From NCBI GenBank assembly GCA_013368445.1, contig JAACJO010000059.1, positions 1 to 64,000 on the forward strand: a stretch of 64,000 nucleotides of DNA. The letters run 5' to 3'. The position numbers were made by a program, and so were the translations under genes. A model generated the notes under the pieces. That model did not search any database. It had not been told where the DNA came from and saw only the letters and a program-made list of their open reading frames with translations. This DNA comes from Leucocoprinus leucothites. Its lineage: Eukaryota > Basidiomycota > Agaricomycetes > Agaricales > Agaricaceae. Positions 1 through 11,593 of the stretch are shown here, piece after piece (positions within the stretch are counted from its first letter, which is position 1; each line of letters opens with the position of its first letter).

Positions 1-368
1 AAGTATTTGTTTGGGTATATTTCACTTGAACTCATCGGCCCCGGAGAGCCATCCCTCGGCTTTAGCAGCCACTTTGGGATAAAAATCAGGGAATGTGCAG
101 GTTGTCGTCTGTATACCAGAACATGGTCAGAAGATCTAGGCTTTAATGCATTTGTCAGCTCCGAGATCGGTATGTATGATGTGAGATAAAAATATCGTTA
201 CACGCCAATAACCCGCCGGCCGAGCGTCAGCAAGTTGCTATTCAAGTTGATTTTTATTATGTAAAGGGCCACATCATCTCCTTCTCAACGGGGTATTTCC
301 AAAGAAAAGAGTAGTACTAATTCCGATTGTTTACCGAGTTGAGGCACTAATTTACAGACTATTCAACA

Positions 369-745
369 CTATACAATTCGACCGGCATTACGTCGGGGAA
401 GTGTGAATGTTAAAATCCGACCTTCAGTCTTGCCATAACAAAGCATCTGAAAAGTTATCTCCTTGACCAGACCTGACGACCACATCAACTCCATCGGTTT
501 CGACTTCGGGGAGATCGATAACTCGAAGGCGAGGAGTCGAAGGAAGACTCGGTGAAGGTTCCTCCCGATGTCTCTGTTGATGCTCCGAATAGATATCGGA
601 CAAGGATAAATTTCACCTTGTCCACATCGTTCAGCACCTCCACAAAACGGTTTACATATTTTTGAGGACTCACCGGAGGCACCATGCGCACCATCAGAAT
701 GTCGGATAGTATTTCCCTCCGGCATAATCCGATTATAGATTTCAA
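369..745 (-). other. coding-like fragment, unidentified; rest of 1-1399 without a gene
   Basis: Overlapping open frames on the minus strand read like part of a protein (a stretch with VSPQKYVNRFVEVLNDVDK followed by Ser/Pro-rich sequence), but the coding signal jumps between frames near 590 and no start, splice pattern or family is recognisable. It may be an exon remnant or a decayed gene. I see nothing else supportable between base 1 and 1399. Confidence 0.2.
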
Positions 746-1399
746 AAATTATATGAAGATATGGGGTTTATCAGGTAGCTGAACAATAAACGTCGTGCAA
801 AAACAGAAAGAGTGCGCTAGAATGCCCTTGCACAAGACAGGTACAATGAATCCCGAAGGACAGTAGTATGCGGGTCTTATAGCTCCCTCAGGAGGGGCTG
901 AATACCGCAACAACACTGATGGTGCTGTCAGTCATCAGATGATATTTTTAAAATTGCTCTTAAACCCAAATCGACGTTTTCACCAGCAGATCAATAATTA
1001 TAGGGGTGACGAGGGGAGGAGGGGGAGCGCCGAGACCCTCGTGTGTGTAAAGAGAGAAATGTTCATTTACTTTCCTCCCCGAAAAGGCCGCCAAGAATTT
1101 ACTTTCTCCCCGAAAAGGCACGCCAAGAACATGCCACCGTCAAACATTCTGTCACGATGCATGATGCAGTGGGCGACTAAGTCCGTGGTGTTGTGATTCG
1201 AGAGCTGACAATGGACTAACAATACCGTGCGGTTCTCCGATTGGAACGCCTGGTCGACATATATCACCGTGGTTGACACTGGACCATTCCGACAAAATTG
1301 GAGTCCTTTGAGTAATCTAATTATATTCATTTGATCCCTTGTGGTCGCCATGAATTGCTTGTGGACACCACGCCCAAACATGATTATCTAACCGCCCAA

Positions 1400-4137
1400 T
1401 CACACCTTCGTCTCCTGCGAAATCTCCTTGATTTCCTTCTGCCTTTCCTCCTCCTCAATCTGCTTCTTAATTTTCAAATCCTACGAACGTCGGATCAGTA
1501 CACACTACTTACGCTATAAGAGAAAAAGGGAGGAACGTACGATACACGGCGCAAATCGACTCTTTTCACGGATTCTCGCTCCATATTTATAGAACAAGAA
1601 CGGGGAAGGGAGGAAAAGTAGTCCGACAAGCCCGATGAGCGTACATGCCCAATTTACGCCCATCTGAAACACGAGAAACCCGGTAAGCAAAAAAAGGAGG
1701 TGATGGGGGGAGAAGACATACGGCAGTGAACATCTGTACAGTAAACAACGGAAACGCAGCAGCAACCGCCGATCTACAAATCGTATTCGCCGCAAACGCC
1801 GAAGCACTATACATCCTATCAAGCGCCCAAATCAATCAACATAATTAAACGAGAATAGGAATTCCCACTCACAAATACGTATCCACCAAATAACTCAAAA
1901 AGCTCATAAAAATCAAACTAATTCCCGTCCCCACCACAATCGTACTCAAGCCAGGAACATACCACGGCACACTCTCATACTGCCCTGTCCACCCCAACCA
2001 AAATATTCCCACCACCAGCGTTGGGGCGCCAATCATCGCGCCCTTTAATCGCTCTTCGGCAGGTGGGAACCCTCGCCATTTAGTGATGAGGGCAGGATAA
2101 TTGAGCGAAGAGTAGTAATTGATGAGTGAGCCGATGGTGGTACCGATTCCGACGCCGATGAATGTGAGGCCTGTTTGAGCGATGGTGAAGTGGTGGCGGA
2201 TGGTGAAGATGATGGGGAATGCTTGGAATACTGTGTTGTGGGTGAGTTGAGTGAGTGTAGGGAAGATGGAGAGAGAGGATAACGTACGTGCGTAGAGTAA
2301 TCCGTATACGATTGACAGGTAGATGGTGATTAACACGAGGATAGGTTCCATATAGAGCATCTTGAACGGGCGTAACAGTGTCCGGTTCAACACTCCACTA
2401 ATTGACCAATCTTGTTTTTCATGTTCGGCGTATAGGTGTTTATTCGTTATCGGATCTTCTTTCCGAAGACGTCTGACCTACACATGCCTATTGTCAACAA
2501 GGAGGGAGGACGAGAGGAGGAAGCGACGAACCTTTTTGAGTAGGATGACAGGCGCATACGTCTCAGGCAAGAACGGTATGGCAACCAGCGTACACGCGGC
2601 TGCGAAAAACATCATCACCCAAAACACCCATCTCCAGCTAATACCGTTCGCAATAATACTACAAAGATACCACCATCAACCTCACAATCACAAACGAAAG
2701 GAAGATCAGTCACTCACAATCCTGAAATGATCGGCCCCAAAACCGGACCCAAAAACACACTCGCAGTGAACAAACTCGTCGCCGGTCCTCTTCCGACAGC
2801 AGGCCAAATATCGGCGATCACACCACCACAATTGGTCAACGGCGCGACGGCGAAAAAGCCACTGAAAAACCTGGTGATGAGTAAGGTTTGGATGTTGGGA
2901 GCGAGGGTTTGCCCGAGGTGGAATAGCGTGTAGAGGGTGAGCGTGAGTGTGAAGATGGGTTTACGACCGACCAGCTCGGAGCCTGGACCCCAGAAGAGTG
3001 GCTAGAGGGAGGGAGGGTTAGTAAGAGGAATAGGGAACAGGGAGGGAACGTACACCAAAGACGTAGCCGAGAAGGAACACTGTTGTGATCAGATACGACA
3101 CTTCTTGACTGACACCAAAGTCTGTCATCACGCTCCGAGCGGCCGTCGAAGGCGCCGAGGAAGCGAACGTTCTATATTTAACAAACCAAACGCAATCGGT
3201 CAATTGCCAAGAATAGATTTGAAGGAGATCCAGGGACGCACACGTTGACGGTCATCAAGATGCAGATCAGGGTCACGAGCCATTTATACTTCACACTCCA
3301 ATTTTGTGGGTTCTCAGGATCATCAGGTCCATCCCATCCAATCAGATTAGCATCAATCGTAGGCTCCTCCCCGACTTCTACACCTCGTCTGCTCTCAACC
3401 TCTTCCGCCGAGCGCTCTTCTACGATTTCACCCTCACCTTCACCCTCTTCGGCTTCCTCGCCAATCACAGGTGACGGTTTCACAGGTGGCTCGCGTATAG
3501 CATCTCCACCATACATCTGGAAATCCCTCTCATCTCTCGAAATCTCTCTCTCCAATCTCGTCCTCGGATTTGTCAGTGTCCGTGTAAGCGGTGACCCGAA
3601 ACCAAATGAGCTTGGTGCGGGACCGTAGAACCATCGTGTGGGTTGTGCTCCGGTTCGGGCGGGGTGAGAGGAACGTGGTGGGAGGACGGCGGATGTGGAT
3701 TGGGTACGAGGGCGAGGAGGGGGAGAAGGCGGTGGGATTGAGATCTGAGAGGGAGTGGTTGGAAGGGAGGGGTGTGGGGAAGGAAGAGGGTGGTAAGGAT
3801 GTGGATGGGAAGCGAGGTAGGCAGAGTGTCGACGATGGCGATGAGCATGAGGGTGTGATGAAGGTCCAGCTACGGACGTATCCAGTGTGAGATTTTGGTT
3901 TTGAGCTTGAGGATCACGGTCAGGGGAGTAGGTTAGAGAGGACCTCCGTGATGTCGTCGTGGATGCCATACGAGAGTGTGAAGGTGAATATGAATGTGGA
4001 TGCGGATGTGCTGAGGGCGAATGAGACCGGGATGGTGATTGTGACTCAGACTGAGGAGAGGCCATGCCAAAATCAATGGCAGAATGCCAAGCGGTGGATT
4101 CCGTGCGGCTGGTACGGCGAGATGATGATGAGGCCAT
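1400..4137 (-). CDS. MFS drug/polyamine H+ antiporter, DHA1 type
   Basis: A membrane transporter expected to export drugs or polyamines by proton antiport. Exons join across short GT-AG introns into one protein of roughly 650-700 residues. It starts with a hydrophilic Ser/Pro/His-rich tail of about 190 residues. The fungal DHA1 signature DPENPQNWS follows just before the first membrane helix. Next come the MFS motif-A region (GPGSELVGRKPIF), the mid-protein PETYAPVILLKK segment, and further helices. The last intron (about 1482-1540) removes an in-frame stop, so the protein ends in a charged tail, IEEEERQKEIKEIS, with the stop at 1400-1402. ATG 4137 is chosen because the residues upstream in the same frame look like untranslated sequence; an upstream in-frame ATG at 4398 is possible. 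The reading frame appears intact. Substrate cannot be told from sequence. Confidence 0.85.
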
Positions 4138-5620
4138 GTTCTCGATGTCACCTGAACAGCGAAAAACTCGGGAGAGGCGGGAGGGGGAGAAGGGAAGGGT
4201 AGCAGGGCAAGGCAGTTGAAGCGCGAGTCTCACTTGAGGATGGAGGATAAAGATACTCCGATTCGATTCAGACACAGAAGAGAAAATCTTCAGAATGCGA
4301 TGAGCGGGATGATCGAGTAGATAGCTTGAACGGTATTTAAGGCGGGCTCTCCAACCAGTCCGAAGCACACGTACACTCCTCTCGTACTCATATCTCACGT
4401 CACCTCATACACCCACCCAATCCTCGGCCCCGCCCCACCCAGCTCAGTATGTCAAAGTGCAACTTAGTCAAAAACATGACTAAATCAGGTCTATGTCATG
4501 ATGCAGGAACATGCAAGAAAATATAGCCGCTCCGCCCCGCCGTTATTTGCCGAGTGCGCCATGTCGTGGGAATGAGGATTTTGTTCAGCCAAGTTGCGCA
4601 TCATGTCGTAAGAGTGCGGTGGGATTGCTGCGTATGCCCGAGGTGAATGAGTAAGAAGGGTACTGTTGTGCGGAGGGAGAGGAGGAAGGGGCAAGGAGGC
4701 TCATTTGAGAATGCGATCATGCGATCAAAACTGGTCAGGACCTGGAATTCGGGTATATGAGATGCCGAGTTCCGGTGGTTGGTTAACCTTAACCCAGACG
4801 GCCATTCCAACTCTATATTTCTTCTTCACTCGAACATTCGCGATTCGACGGGACGAACACTAGGAGAAAAAGGCAAACCCATTTGATCGTGTGGATGGAC
4901 GGAGGATGTTGGACGCCCGGCCCATTGATCAACACCACCCTCGCGGCGCCCATCGTCCGACACGAAGCAGTATCCCAGTTCCCAGTTCCACTCGCTCATT
5001 TACCCTCTACGGTGCCGCCACATTCGGATTTGACGCTACGGCTCTTGATGCGGATTTGAAGAGTCTATCGAGTGACAGAGTAGTGGTGCGCAAGTAGCCT
5101 GGGAGCTTAAAGCGTTCGTGAGCGAGGGTACGTATGTGACCTTAGCTTCATAAATTTCGGTTCTTGGATCTACACGTTCACGTCCACCTCTTCCCCTACG
5201 TTTTAAACCAACATAAAAAGGAACAGGAACACCAGAGTATCTCCTTAGTCAAACCCGACATTGATTTTTGAACGATAGCACTTCCCTCACGTGTGCAGTA
5301 TCTCCCGCGCTCAAGCATCGTAAAGATGTCATTGCCACCGTTTGGAAGCGAGGGGGTGACGTGTTGGAATTCTATTGTTGGCTACGAGGATGAGGGGCAC
5401 AACTCTCTATGTATGTTACGCCATTTCTGAGCCGATTTTCTTGGATTCATGCGGTATCCTTGTTTGGTATATACCCGTACATCTGGATGCATTGAACTTT
5501 TCTTGCCTAGTCGCTTGTCCAAGTAACACACTTCCAGTGAAATCTTGCTCGCTTAACGACAATCTCGATTTACTCTAACCTCCCCATTCTCAAGCTCTAT
5601 TTCCCCCCTTCAAACTGCAC
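4138..5620. other. intergenic, no gene seen
   Basis: This stretch separates the MFS gene (reading left) from the kinase relic. Short open frames here lack family resemblance and splice structure. The part next to 4137 presumably holds the MFS promoter, but I recognise no defined site. Confidence 0.5.
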
Positions 5621-7098
5621 TCAAACACAAACGACGACCAGAATACTTTCCGTCTCTATTACTTTCTCCATCTGTTCCAATTCGGCCGCAATAACCTCCA
5701 TTGTCGGACGCGAAGTGATCGCACTTGACCAGCATCTCTGCATGAGCACCCACAACTCGTCCGTGAGCCAATTTTGCACCAGTGTCACAGTAGGACGCTT
5801 CGGCTGGACATGATCAATCACTGCACGAATGACAGCTGTATCCCGTTTACGTTCCGTGAATGGATACTGGCCCGTCAACAGCTCCAGTATCACCATGGAA
5901 AATGAGTACACATCCGCTTCCTTGGTCGGAGAAGCGCCGTTCATGACTTCGGGAGCCATCCGTCGTGCATTACCTGACTCCGTCAGCGTCGCAGATGCCA
6001 ACATCTCTGTCAAGTCCTCGATCACTTCCGCTGTCCCAAAATCACTGATACATGCATCGCCTTGTATCAACGCTCAGCAGTGATCTTTGCATGCTACACT
6101 ATTCACCGAGGCAGGCGCAAGGATATTCGTCTACCTCCCGGTCAGAGCGCGAGCGTCAAGGCTAGAAGGAAAGAATCCACTCACGCATTTGACTGGCGTT
6201 ATAATTAGTCAACACATTGTCAAAAAAGCGTCAGAAATGACTTTCACTATTTCCATGAATGATGTTCTGCGAGTGCAGTTAACTCAGTCCATGAGCTGCT
6301 CCCCGTATCTAAAGAAGCGAGCAAATGCATGAGGCCACACCCGCTGAATTAACTCGAAGTAGACCCACAAGATTCATCTTATTTGCTTCTGAATTTTGCT
6401 TCGCATAGCTGTAACTTCAAATCAGTTACCGTTGCCCAGCCGGTCCTTCTCACATACGTTCTCGAGCACATTACCATTCTCCAGCCACGGTGAAACCTAA
6501 CCGGGTTGCTCAGCGAAGCAAAACAGGGCAGCCTATTCCTACAAACCATGTGCATGTGCGTTCCTTGGTCCGTTACGATTCCGTAAAACGAGAGTATGTA
6601 CTTATTCCTGAGTGGTTTGGACCACACGTGAATCTCGTGAACGAAGCGCTACTAGAACATCAATTTCCTAATCGGAAAAGCATCGCAGTTGTCAGATGGT
6701 AACTTTTTGTGCCGTGAGGACATCGGCATTCACGTTCTGCAGTCCCTTCAACGCAACCTGCAACTCTCGTCTTAGTCAAACGAGTCAAAATGTAGATTAT
6801 CAACAGTACCTTTTCTTCATCCAACCAACGACCCAACCTAATGTCGCTGTACGTGCCACCAGTAACCGGTATATCATCCAATCTGACAATCTCCTCCTCC
6901 AGAACCTTGACAGCACATGGCCCCCATTCGGTGCATTTGGATCAAATCACGTTTCATTGCGAGAAGATACTGTTGACTGGGTTGCTCATCTGGCTCAGCA
7001 GGAGATGGTTTGGTTGACATTGGAATGGGCGACATCGTTCGCACGTCAAAGTCAGTCGGTATGGTACTTTGAGGAGACGATATGAGCTGTCGCTGCAT
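5621..7098 (-). pseudogene. protein kinase (TKL-like) relic with nonsense codon before the catalytic loop
   Basis: The exons carry recognisable kinase parts in order. They are a VALKGL beta-3 lysine motif, RFVHEIHVWSKPLRNKYIL, a hinge SPWLENGNVLE, an alpha-E/catalytic-loop segment RGAAHGLS-stop-LHSQNIIHG, then SDFGTAEV (the DFG motif), MAPEV (APE) and the C-lobe helices. Two things look broken. A TAA replaces the expected Tyr codon in the GLSYLH motif (about 6276-6278). The loop reads HGN rather than HRD, with no clean splice to the TNILAPAS segment. The N-terminal exon (6874-7098) is also in a frame that does not join the VLEEEIVRLDD segment. This family of small kinases is heavily expanded and often decayed in Agaricomycetes (general knowledge). 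A functional pseudokinase with unusual splicing is less likely. Confidence 0.7.
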
Positions 7099-7688
7099 AC
7101 CTCTTAATCCCTGCAGGAGTCATATGAGAAACCCTCACAGACATAAACGAGTTTAGATTTTTTTTTCCCTCCGCAATAGATATTCACCAGCTCGGTGAAG
7201 TGCAGCAATGCGCTTCATATGATCTGCGCCGGCAAGTATCTGCAGAAGAAGTTCACTGCAGTATTGGCTGCCTGTATAGCTGTAATCATCGGGACTAGTA
7301 AAAGGTGACAGTGTGTGGGTGATTATAATGCACAACAGCTATCCGAATAAAGAGCCGGGCGCTTGAAATCTAGATTAACACGCTTCGGGTGGATAAATCT
7401 GATGGAGATACCGAAGGACCATGTTGCTGTGCAACAGACCACATGCCTTAGAACTCAGATATTCGTCCAAAGGCGATACGACTGGTGCGGTCGTCTTGAT
7501 CGTCCTCTGAGCGTTTAGATTGAATCATCGAAGGAATTACATATTTCATTGAACTGCCTATCACCATCATTGGCAATTTCGTCAGAGATCAAGCACTTTC
7601 GAATGTGGTCTAGGTACAAGTAATTTATAAACAGAGTACAGGACGACTCCTTAACGAAACATAAAAAGTACCGTCGGCAAAACTTTAA

Positions 7689-7771
7689 GGTGCTACCAGG
7701 GTTCGAACCTGGGTTTCGGGAATATTCAGACAAATCAAAATCCCGAGTGATAACCACTACACTATAGCACC
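7689..7771 (-). tRNA. tRNA-Gln (UUG) with short intron
   Basis: Read on the minus strand from 7771, the sequence starts GGTGCTA and ends TAGCACC, a perfect 7-bp acceptor stem. A D-arm (GTGTAGTGGTTATCAC), an anticodon stem CGGGA/TCCCG and a T-arm with GGTTCGAACC follow. The anticodon loop TTTTGA gives UUG, as in eukaryotic tRNA-Gln. The gene is 83 bases against about 72 for a mature tRNA-Gln, so an intron of about 11-12 bases lies just 3' of the anticodon, the normal site. Confidence 0.9.
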
Positions 7772-8035
7772 ATGCGAAGAGAATCTATACCAAAATATGT
7801 TAATTTAAGCCAAACCCAAATTCAAGGACCGGCACAGGAAAGGAACTCGCCCCCTCTTGCCATAAGACTATCTGGCCTCCTCTTTAATGAACTTATAATT
7901 ATAGACAAGGGAGGTCCTCAGATCAACGAGTTACTGGATCGGCGCATGGATGCTAGCGTGTAAAAACGCCCCAGAGGCACCAAAGGCATGAAGCCACCAA
8001 CTTCATTAATACTCACCTATCTATTCCATACTAAC

Positions 8036-8248
8036 CTCGGCGTTCCGCACGATATTTGCGGGGTCATTGGTAAAAATGGACCAGAACAACTGGAGGTATG
8101 GTAGGCAGTCGTTGAAGCATTTTTGCATGAGCTGGGGAAGCTCTGGTCTATCACGAACAGCGGGGAGGACGGCGTCGGCGCATCTTTCGGACGATAAAAA
8201 TAGAGTCCCGTGAACTCGAAGTCTCCCAGCACGAGAACTTGGGTAATG
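8036..8248 (-). pseudogene. SEC31 fragment (alpha-solenoid start), frameshifted
   Basis: The minus strand matches part of the intact sec31 of this window (about 42660-42880). Matching pieces are VLVLGDF against ALVLGDF, then after a frame change SERCADAV against [17 protein letters not shown] against PELLQRTQK, and PYLQLFWSIFTNDPANI against [17 protein letters not shown], ending at the NAE/NAD position. The frame changes in the middle and no flanking SEC31 sequence is visible, so this is a relic. The parent has no intron over this interval, so RNA versus DNA origin cannot be told. Confidence 0.8.
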
Positions 8249-8667
8249 ATTTCCCTTGGGCCGCATGCCACAATCAGCATTGGGCACTCGGTTGAGCTGC
8301 TCACTCCGATTTTCCGAAGCATGATTCATTCCCGAGATTATTTTTCCTTTCGGCGTATAACCACCTTTCTGTATCTTCCACACTAAGCCTTGAGTTAGCT
8401 CTGATGAACCCGGAAAGTATGATAGTAATGTCCGAAAAGGTCCCAACATGCCACTCGCCAGTGACACATGCAACAAAAATGTGCACGCCTGGTCAACGCT
8501 TTTTACTCGATATGTAGGCGTACCAACAAAAGCACATAGGCGTATTCGTATTCTAGTGCAGAGAGAGCGACAGGAAATAGAAAAGAATAAAAATAGAGGG
8601 ATAATGTACACAAGGCATCAGGTCGCGAGAAACCTTGGGGTAGAGTCTGAGTGCACTACGTAATCTC

Positions 8668-9509
8668 CTATTCATTAAGCCCACTGTCAATAAGGGCGTC
8701 GAGCTCATCAATCGAAATCTCCTTGCAGTCACTGCGTCCCTCGATGTCATGTGCAATGACAAAGAACTCTCCCTTCAATTGAGTGGTGCCATGGTCGACG
8801 ACGATGCACTCCTTGACCTCCCCGGAACCATCACGGTATCTAATGACTTCGTTGATGAGCTCACAATCTCGCTTTACGAGTTGTGAGGCAGAGAGGAAGG
8901 CTACTGGAATGGAGTGGGCGTCCTCATGAGAACTAACGCGATGAGAGACCGACTGATCGATGTGCTCAGAGTCCGACGGTTCTTCAGCACGGCGCGCTGC
9001 TCTGGACAAATAAAATTAATTAGCTAACATCGTAGGAGACGGTGGAAAGCAGCTCACGTATATGCAAAGGCTCTCCTCATAATTTCCCAACGTTGCTTTT
9101 CGGGAATAGCAGACAAATCTTGATCTATCATTACCTGGGTAGCCGCCCAGCAAGCAAAGCTAATCTCTATGTGGCTACCTCGACCATGTCACCCATTTAT
9201 CTATTGTGTTAAATGCTATACGCACTCCTCAGGTTTGGTAAGTTCCTTTCTACATATTTCGTCAATGAAATCAAAAAATTCCTGGCGTTTCTGCGGGTCA
9301 TTTGGCGGAGGAGCAAGGAGTTTGCGTTTAGCCCAGGCTTCGGCTACCACGTTGTAATGGACACCAAAGTCAGGAAGGTGGCGGATCTGATGCGAACGGG
9401 ATTCGCCGAAATAGAGATAGTGTCCTAGCTTCTGGGCGAGGTCGGACATAGATTTCTCGGAGACGGACATGATGAGGTGGGATTGACAGGGACTGTCAAA
9501 ATAGTGCAT
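8668..9509 (-). CDS. orphan acidic protein, function unknown
   Basis: Three exons join in frame. The first (start 9509 or in-frame ATG 9470, MSVSEK) ends at KPEEC. An intron of about 57 bases (GTATAG to CATAGAG) leads to ISFACWAATQVMIDQD and on to RRAFAYT. A second intron (GTGAGC to TGTCCAG) leads to a final exon ending LIDSGLNE. The product would be about 220-240 residues, acidic toward the end, with no signal peptide or membrane helix evident. I do not recognise the family. The clean splicing and absence of internal stops argue that it is a real gene even though its surroundings are relic-rich. Confidence 0.5.
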
Positions 9510-10815
9510 TTACGACAAGTTGCGTGTGAAATGCTTATGTGATATGTTGTGGTGGACCAAGTCCCCGACATCATATGCTTGCTGGGGATCGATCAGGAGT
9601 CGGCAACTTTTGGCGATTATATCCGGGAAAAAATCCCCTTCAAGGATCCACACAAAATAACCTGTGCTTCATATCAACTTATTTTCAGCGGTTCGACAAA
9701 ACGGTTGGCACTGAGCACGGGCTGAGGTCCTCACTTCTCGGGAAACTGGTTGACTCGGTTGGCGATCTCTCGGTACCTCTGATTATAACTCTGAAGTGTC
9801 ATGCAACTTTCTTCGATCCCGCGGTCAACCAACTATCGGAAGTTCTGTTTTGTCATCGCTCTGCACGCCCGCCGTGAACGCATTGGGGAGAAGTATGATC
9901 ATCTCTACGTACCACTCATCCCTTCTGTAATGCTCGCGATGGTACTAGGCATCGCGAGTCTGTTTTTTGAGGTTCCTTTCTGGCTATGCGTGTATGAATA
10001 TTCGACGCTCAGCGATTCCTTGCCAATATTTGACTGTAATTTCATCCTGCTGTTGCCTGGTCTGGTACCACAAGAACTGGTAAACCCGGCGGTTTTGTTT
10101 GGTTGGTTGAGAATGTGCTGTTATTGGGGAGGGAAAACCACGTTTCATCGACTGTCGGATCTCGATTGGATCTCGATTTTTCTGACTAGCGGGTTACTCG
10201 TGGACTGATTCATTCATAGTTTTGTTTGTATGTTCGCGGAGGATGCTGAAGGCTCACTACCTGCGAACGTTTTGGGCTAGTTGTGAAACTCCCACACTCC
10301 TAAAGGCGACAGGAAAACAAGTTTATCTATCAGAACAGGTGCTTGTATGCTCCTACAGGATGACGACTCACCTTTCGAATCAAATGCTTGCTTATCACTG
10401 GTTGGAACGCGCCGCGATCGAGGTACTTCAAGACCACTTGACCACCCACGTCCTTCTTTGGCTGTCTGTTTCTCGCGCTCCCACAAGCCACAGTACAGCT
10501 AACTTCATCTATGGAGCTAAACCTCCGCTGCTCTTGCCCACAAATCGACAGGCTGTATCGCTTTAAAACAACATATACCTAGAAAGCGAGGCCATAGTGA
10601 CTGTAACGAACGCGAACAGTCACGCGTCACGCTCACTTCATCCGAAGTTCTGGAGATCTTCACATCATTCATCTTTCCTCACGCATCGGCTCTTCGAGAT
10701 TCAGGACTGGTTGTGGATCCACGAGATAACAAACAAACATCTAACCCTCTCAAACAGTCACTCCTCCTGGCCTTGGGCTAAATAAAGCATCATCTGTGTG
10801 TGCTCTGCGGTGTCG
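9510..10815. other. no confident gene
   Basis: Open frames of about 60-135 codons occur on the plus strand (for example 9801-10208), but they are out of step with one another, lack recognisable motifs and show no convincing splice chain. I treat the stretch as noncoding or decayed. Confidence 0.4.
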
Positions 10816-10828
10816 TTCTGGAATGTTC
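10816..10828 (+). promoter_or_regulatory. heat-shock element, three perfect units
   Basis: The bases read TTC-TG-GAA-TG-TTC, a perfect TTCnnGAAnnTTC array, the binding site of heat-shock factor Hsf1. It lies 198 bases upstream of the hsp20 start codon. Confidence 0.8.
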
Positions 10829-10915
10829 TACGCAGTACTCAATGCGCTTGGAGTCATACCGAGTCCTCTCGTACCTCGAAGGTTACTATGATACTCCTAC
10901 GCATGTACCCGATCA

Positions 10916-10923
10916 TTCTAGAA
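10916..10923 (+). promoter_or_regulatory. heat-shock element, two units
   Basis: TTC-TA-GAA forms a second inverted heat-shock unit pair, about 17 bases upstream of the TATA box of hsp20. Confidence 0.55.
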
Positions 10924-10939
10924 CACGGTCTGCAAAGGA

Positions 10940-10945
10940 TATAAG
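10940..10945 (+). promoter_or_regulatory. TATA box of hsp20
   Basis: TATAAG lies 81 bases upstream of the hsp20 ATG, a usual spacing for a short fungal 5' leader. The leader that follows is pyrimidine- and CA-rich. Confidence 0.6.
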
Positions 10946-11025
10946 CCAATGTGTTGTCGACCGAGCTCCCCATTACTCTCAACATTCACTGCTCATTAAA
11001 CTCAAGCACTACTCGATTCTAAATC

Positions 11026-11593
11026 ATGTCTGACTTTATCTTCTACGAACCTTTTGCAAACTTCGACCGCCTCTTTGAGCATGCTCTCAGGCCGTACATC
11101 AACAACAAGGCCCTGCGGCAGTCCGAGCATGACCGTAATGATAAGTCCGTTCGATCATTCAAACCAAGGTATGTTTGCGACATTACACCAACCTCAGAAA
11201 CAATACTGACGTTGTGTATATAGAATGGACTTGCACGAGGACGCAGAGAAAAACCTCGTAACCGCTACCTTTGAATTTCCTGGTGTTCAAAAGGAAGACG
11301 TCCAGCTTTCTGTCCACGATGGCCTCCTGAATGTTTCTGCTGAGACAAAATCCTCGGCAGAGCATGAGGATAGTGGATATGCTGTCAGAGAGCGACACTA
11401 TGGCAAGAGCTCAAGGACTTTGAGGCTTCCCCCGGGCATCAAGGTGAGTATTGCTGCTCGATTGTAGGAGGACGTTCTGACATGACGCTTTTAGGATGCC
11501 GATATCAAAGCTGCTATGGCAGATGGTGTGTTGACGATTACTTTCCCTAAATCGTCACCCGAGCAAGAGCCAAAGAGGATCACGATTGCATAA
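11026..11593 (+). CDS. small heat-shock protein, Hsp20/alpha-crystallin family
   Basis: An ATP-independent chaperone that binds unfolding proteins during stress in the cytosol. Three exons (11026-11168, 11224-11443, 11495-11593) give 153 residues with an exact reading frame. The N-terminal arm has the aromatic FYEPFANFDRLF type sequence. The alpha-crystallin domain spans about residues 50-140, with FEFPGVQKEDVQLSV, the diagnostic beta-strand ADIKAAMADGVLTITFPK, and a C-terminal tail ending KRITIA, which carries the I-x-I/V-like anchor. Two heat-shock elements and a TATA box upstream support heat induction. Size and architecture match fungal Hsp20 proteins (about 150-170 residues). Confidence 0.95.

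Noticed and set aside
1514..1540. MFS stop at 1514
   Set aside because: A GT-AG intron removes it and adds a charged tail ending at 1400.
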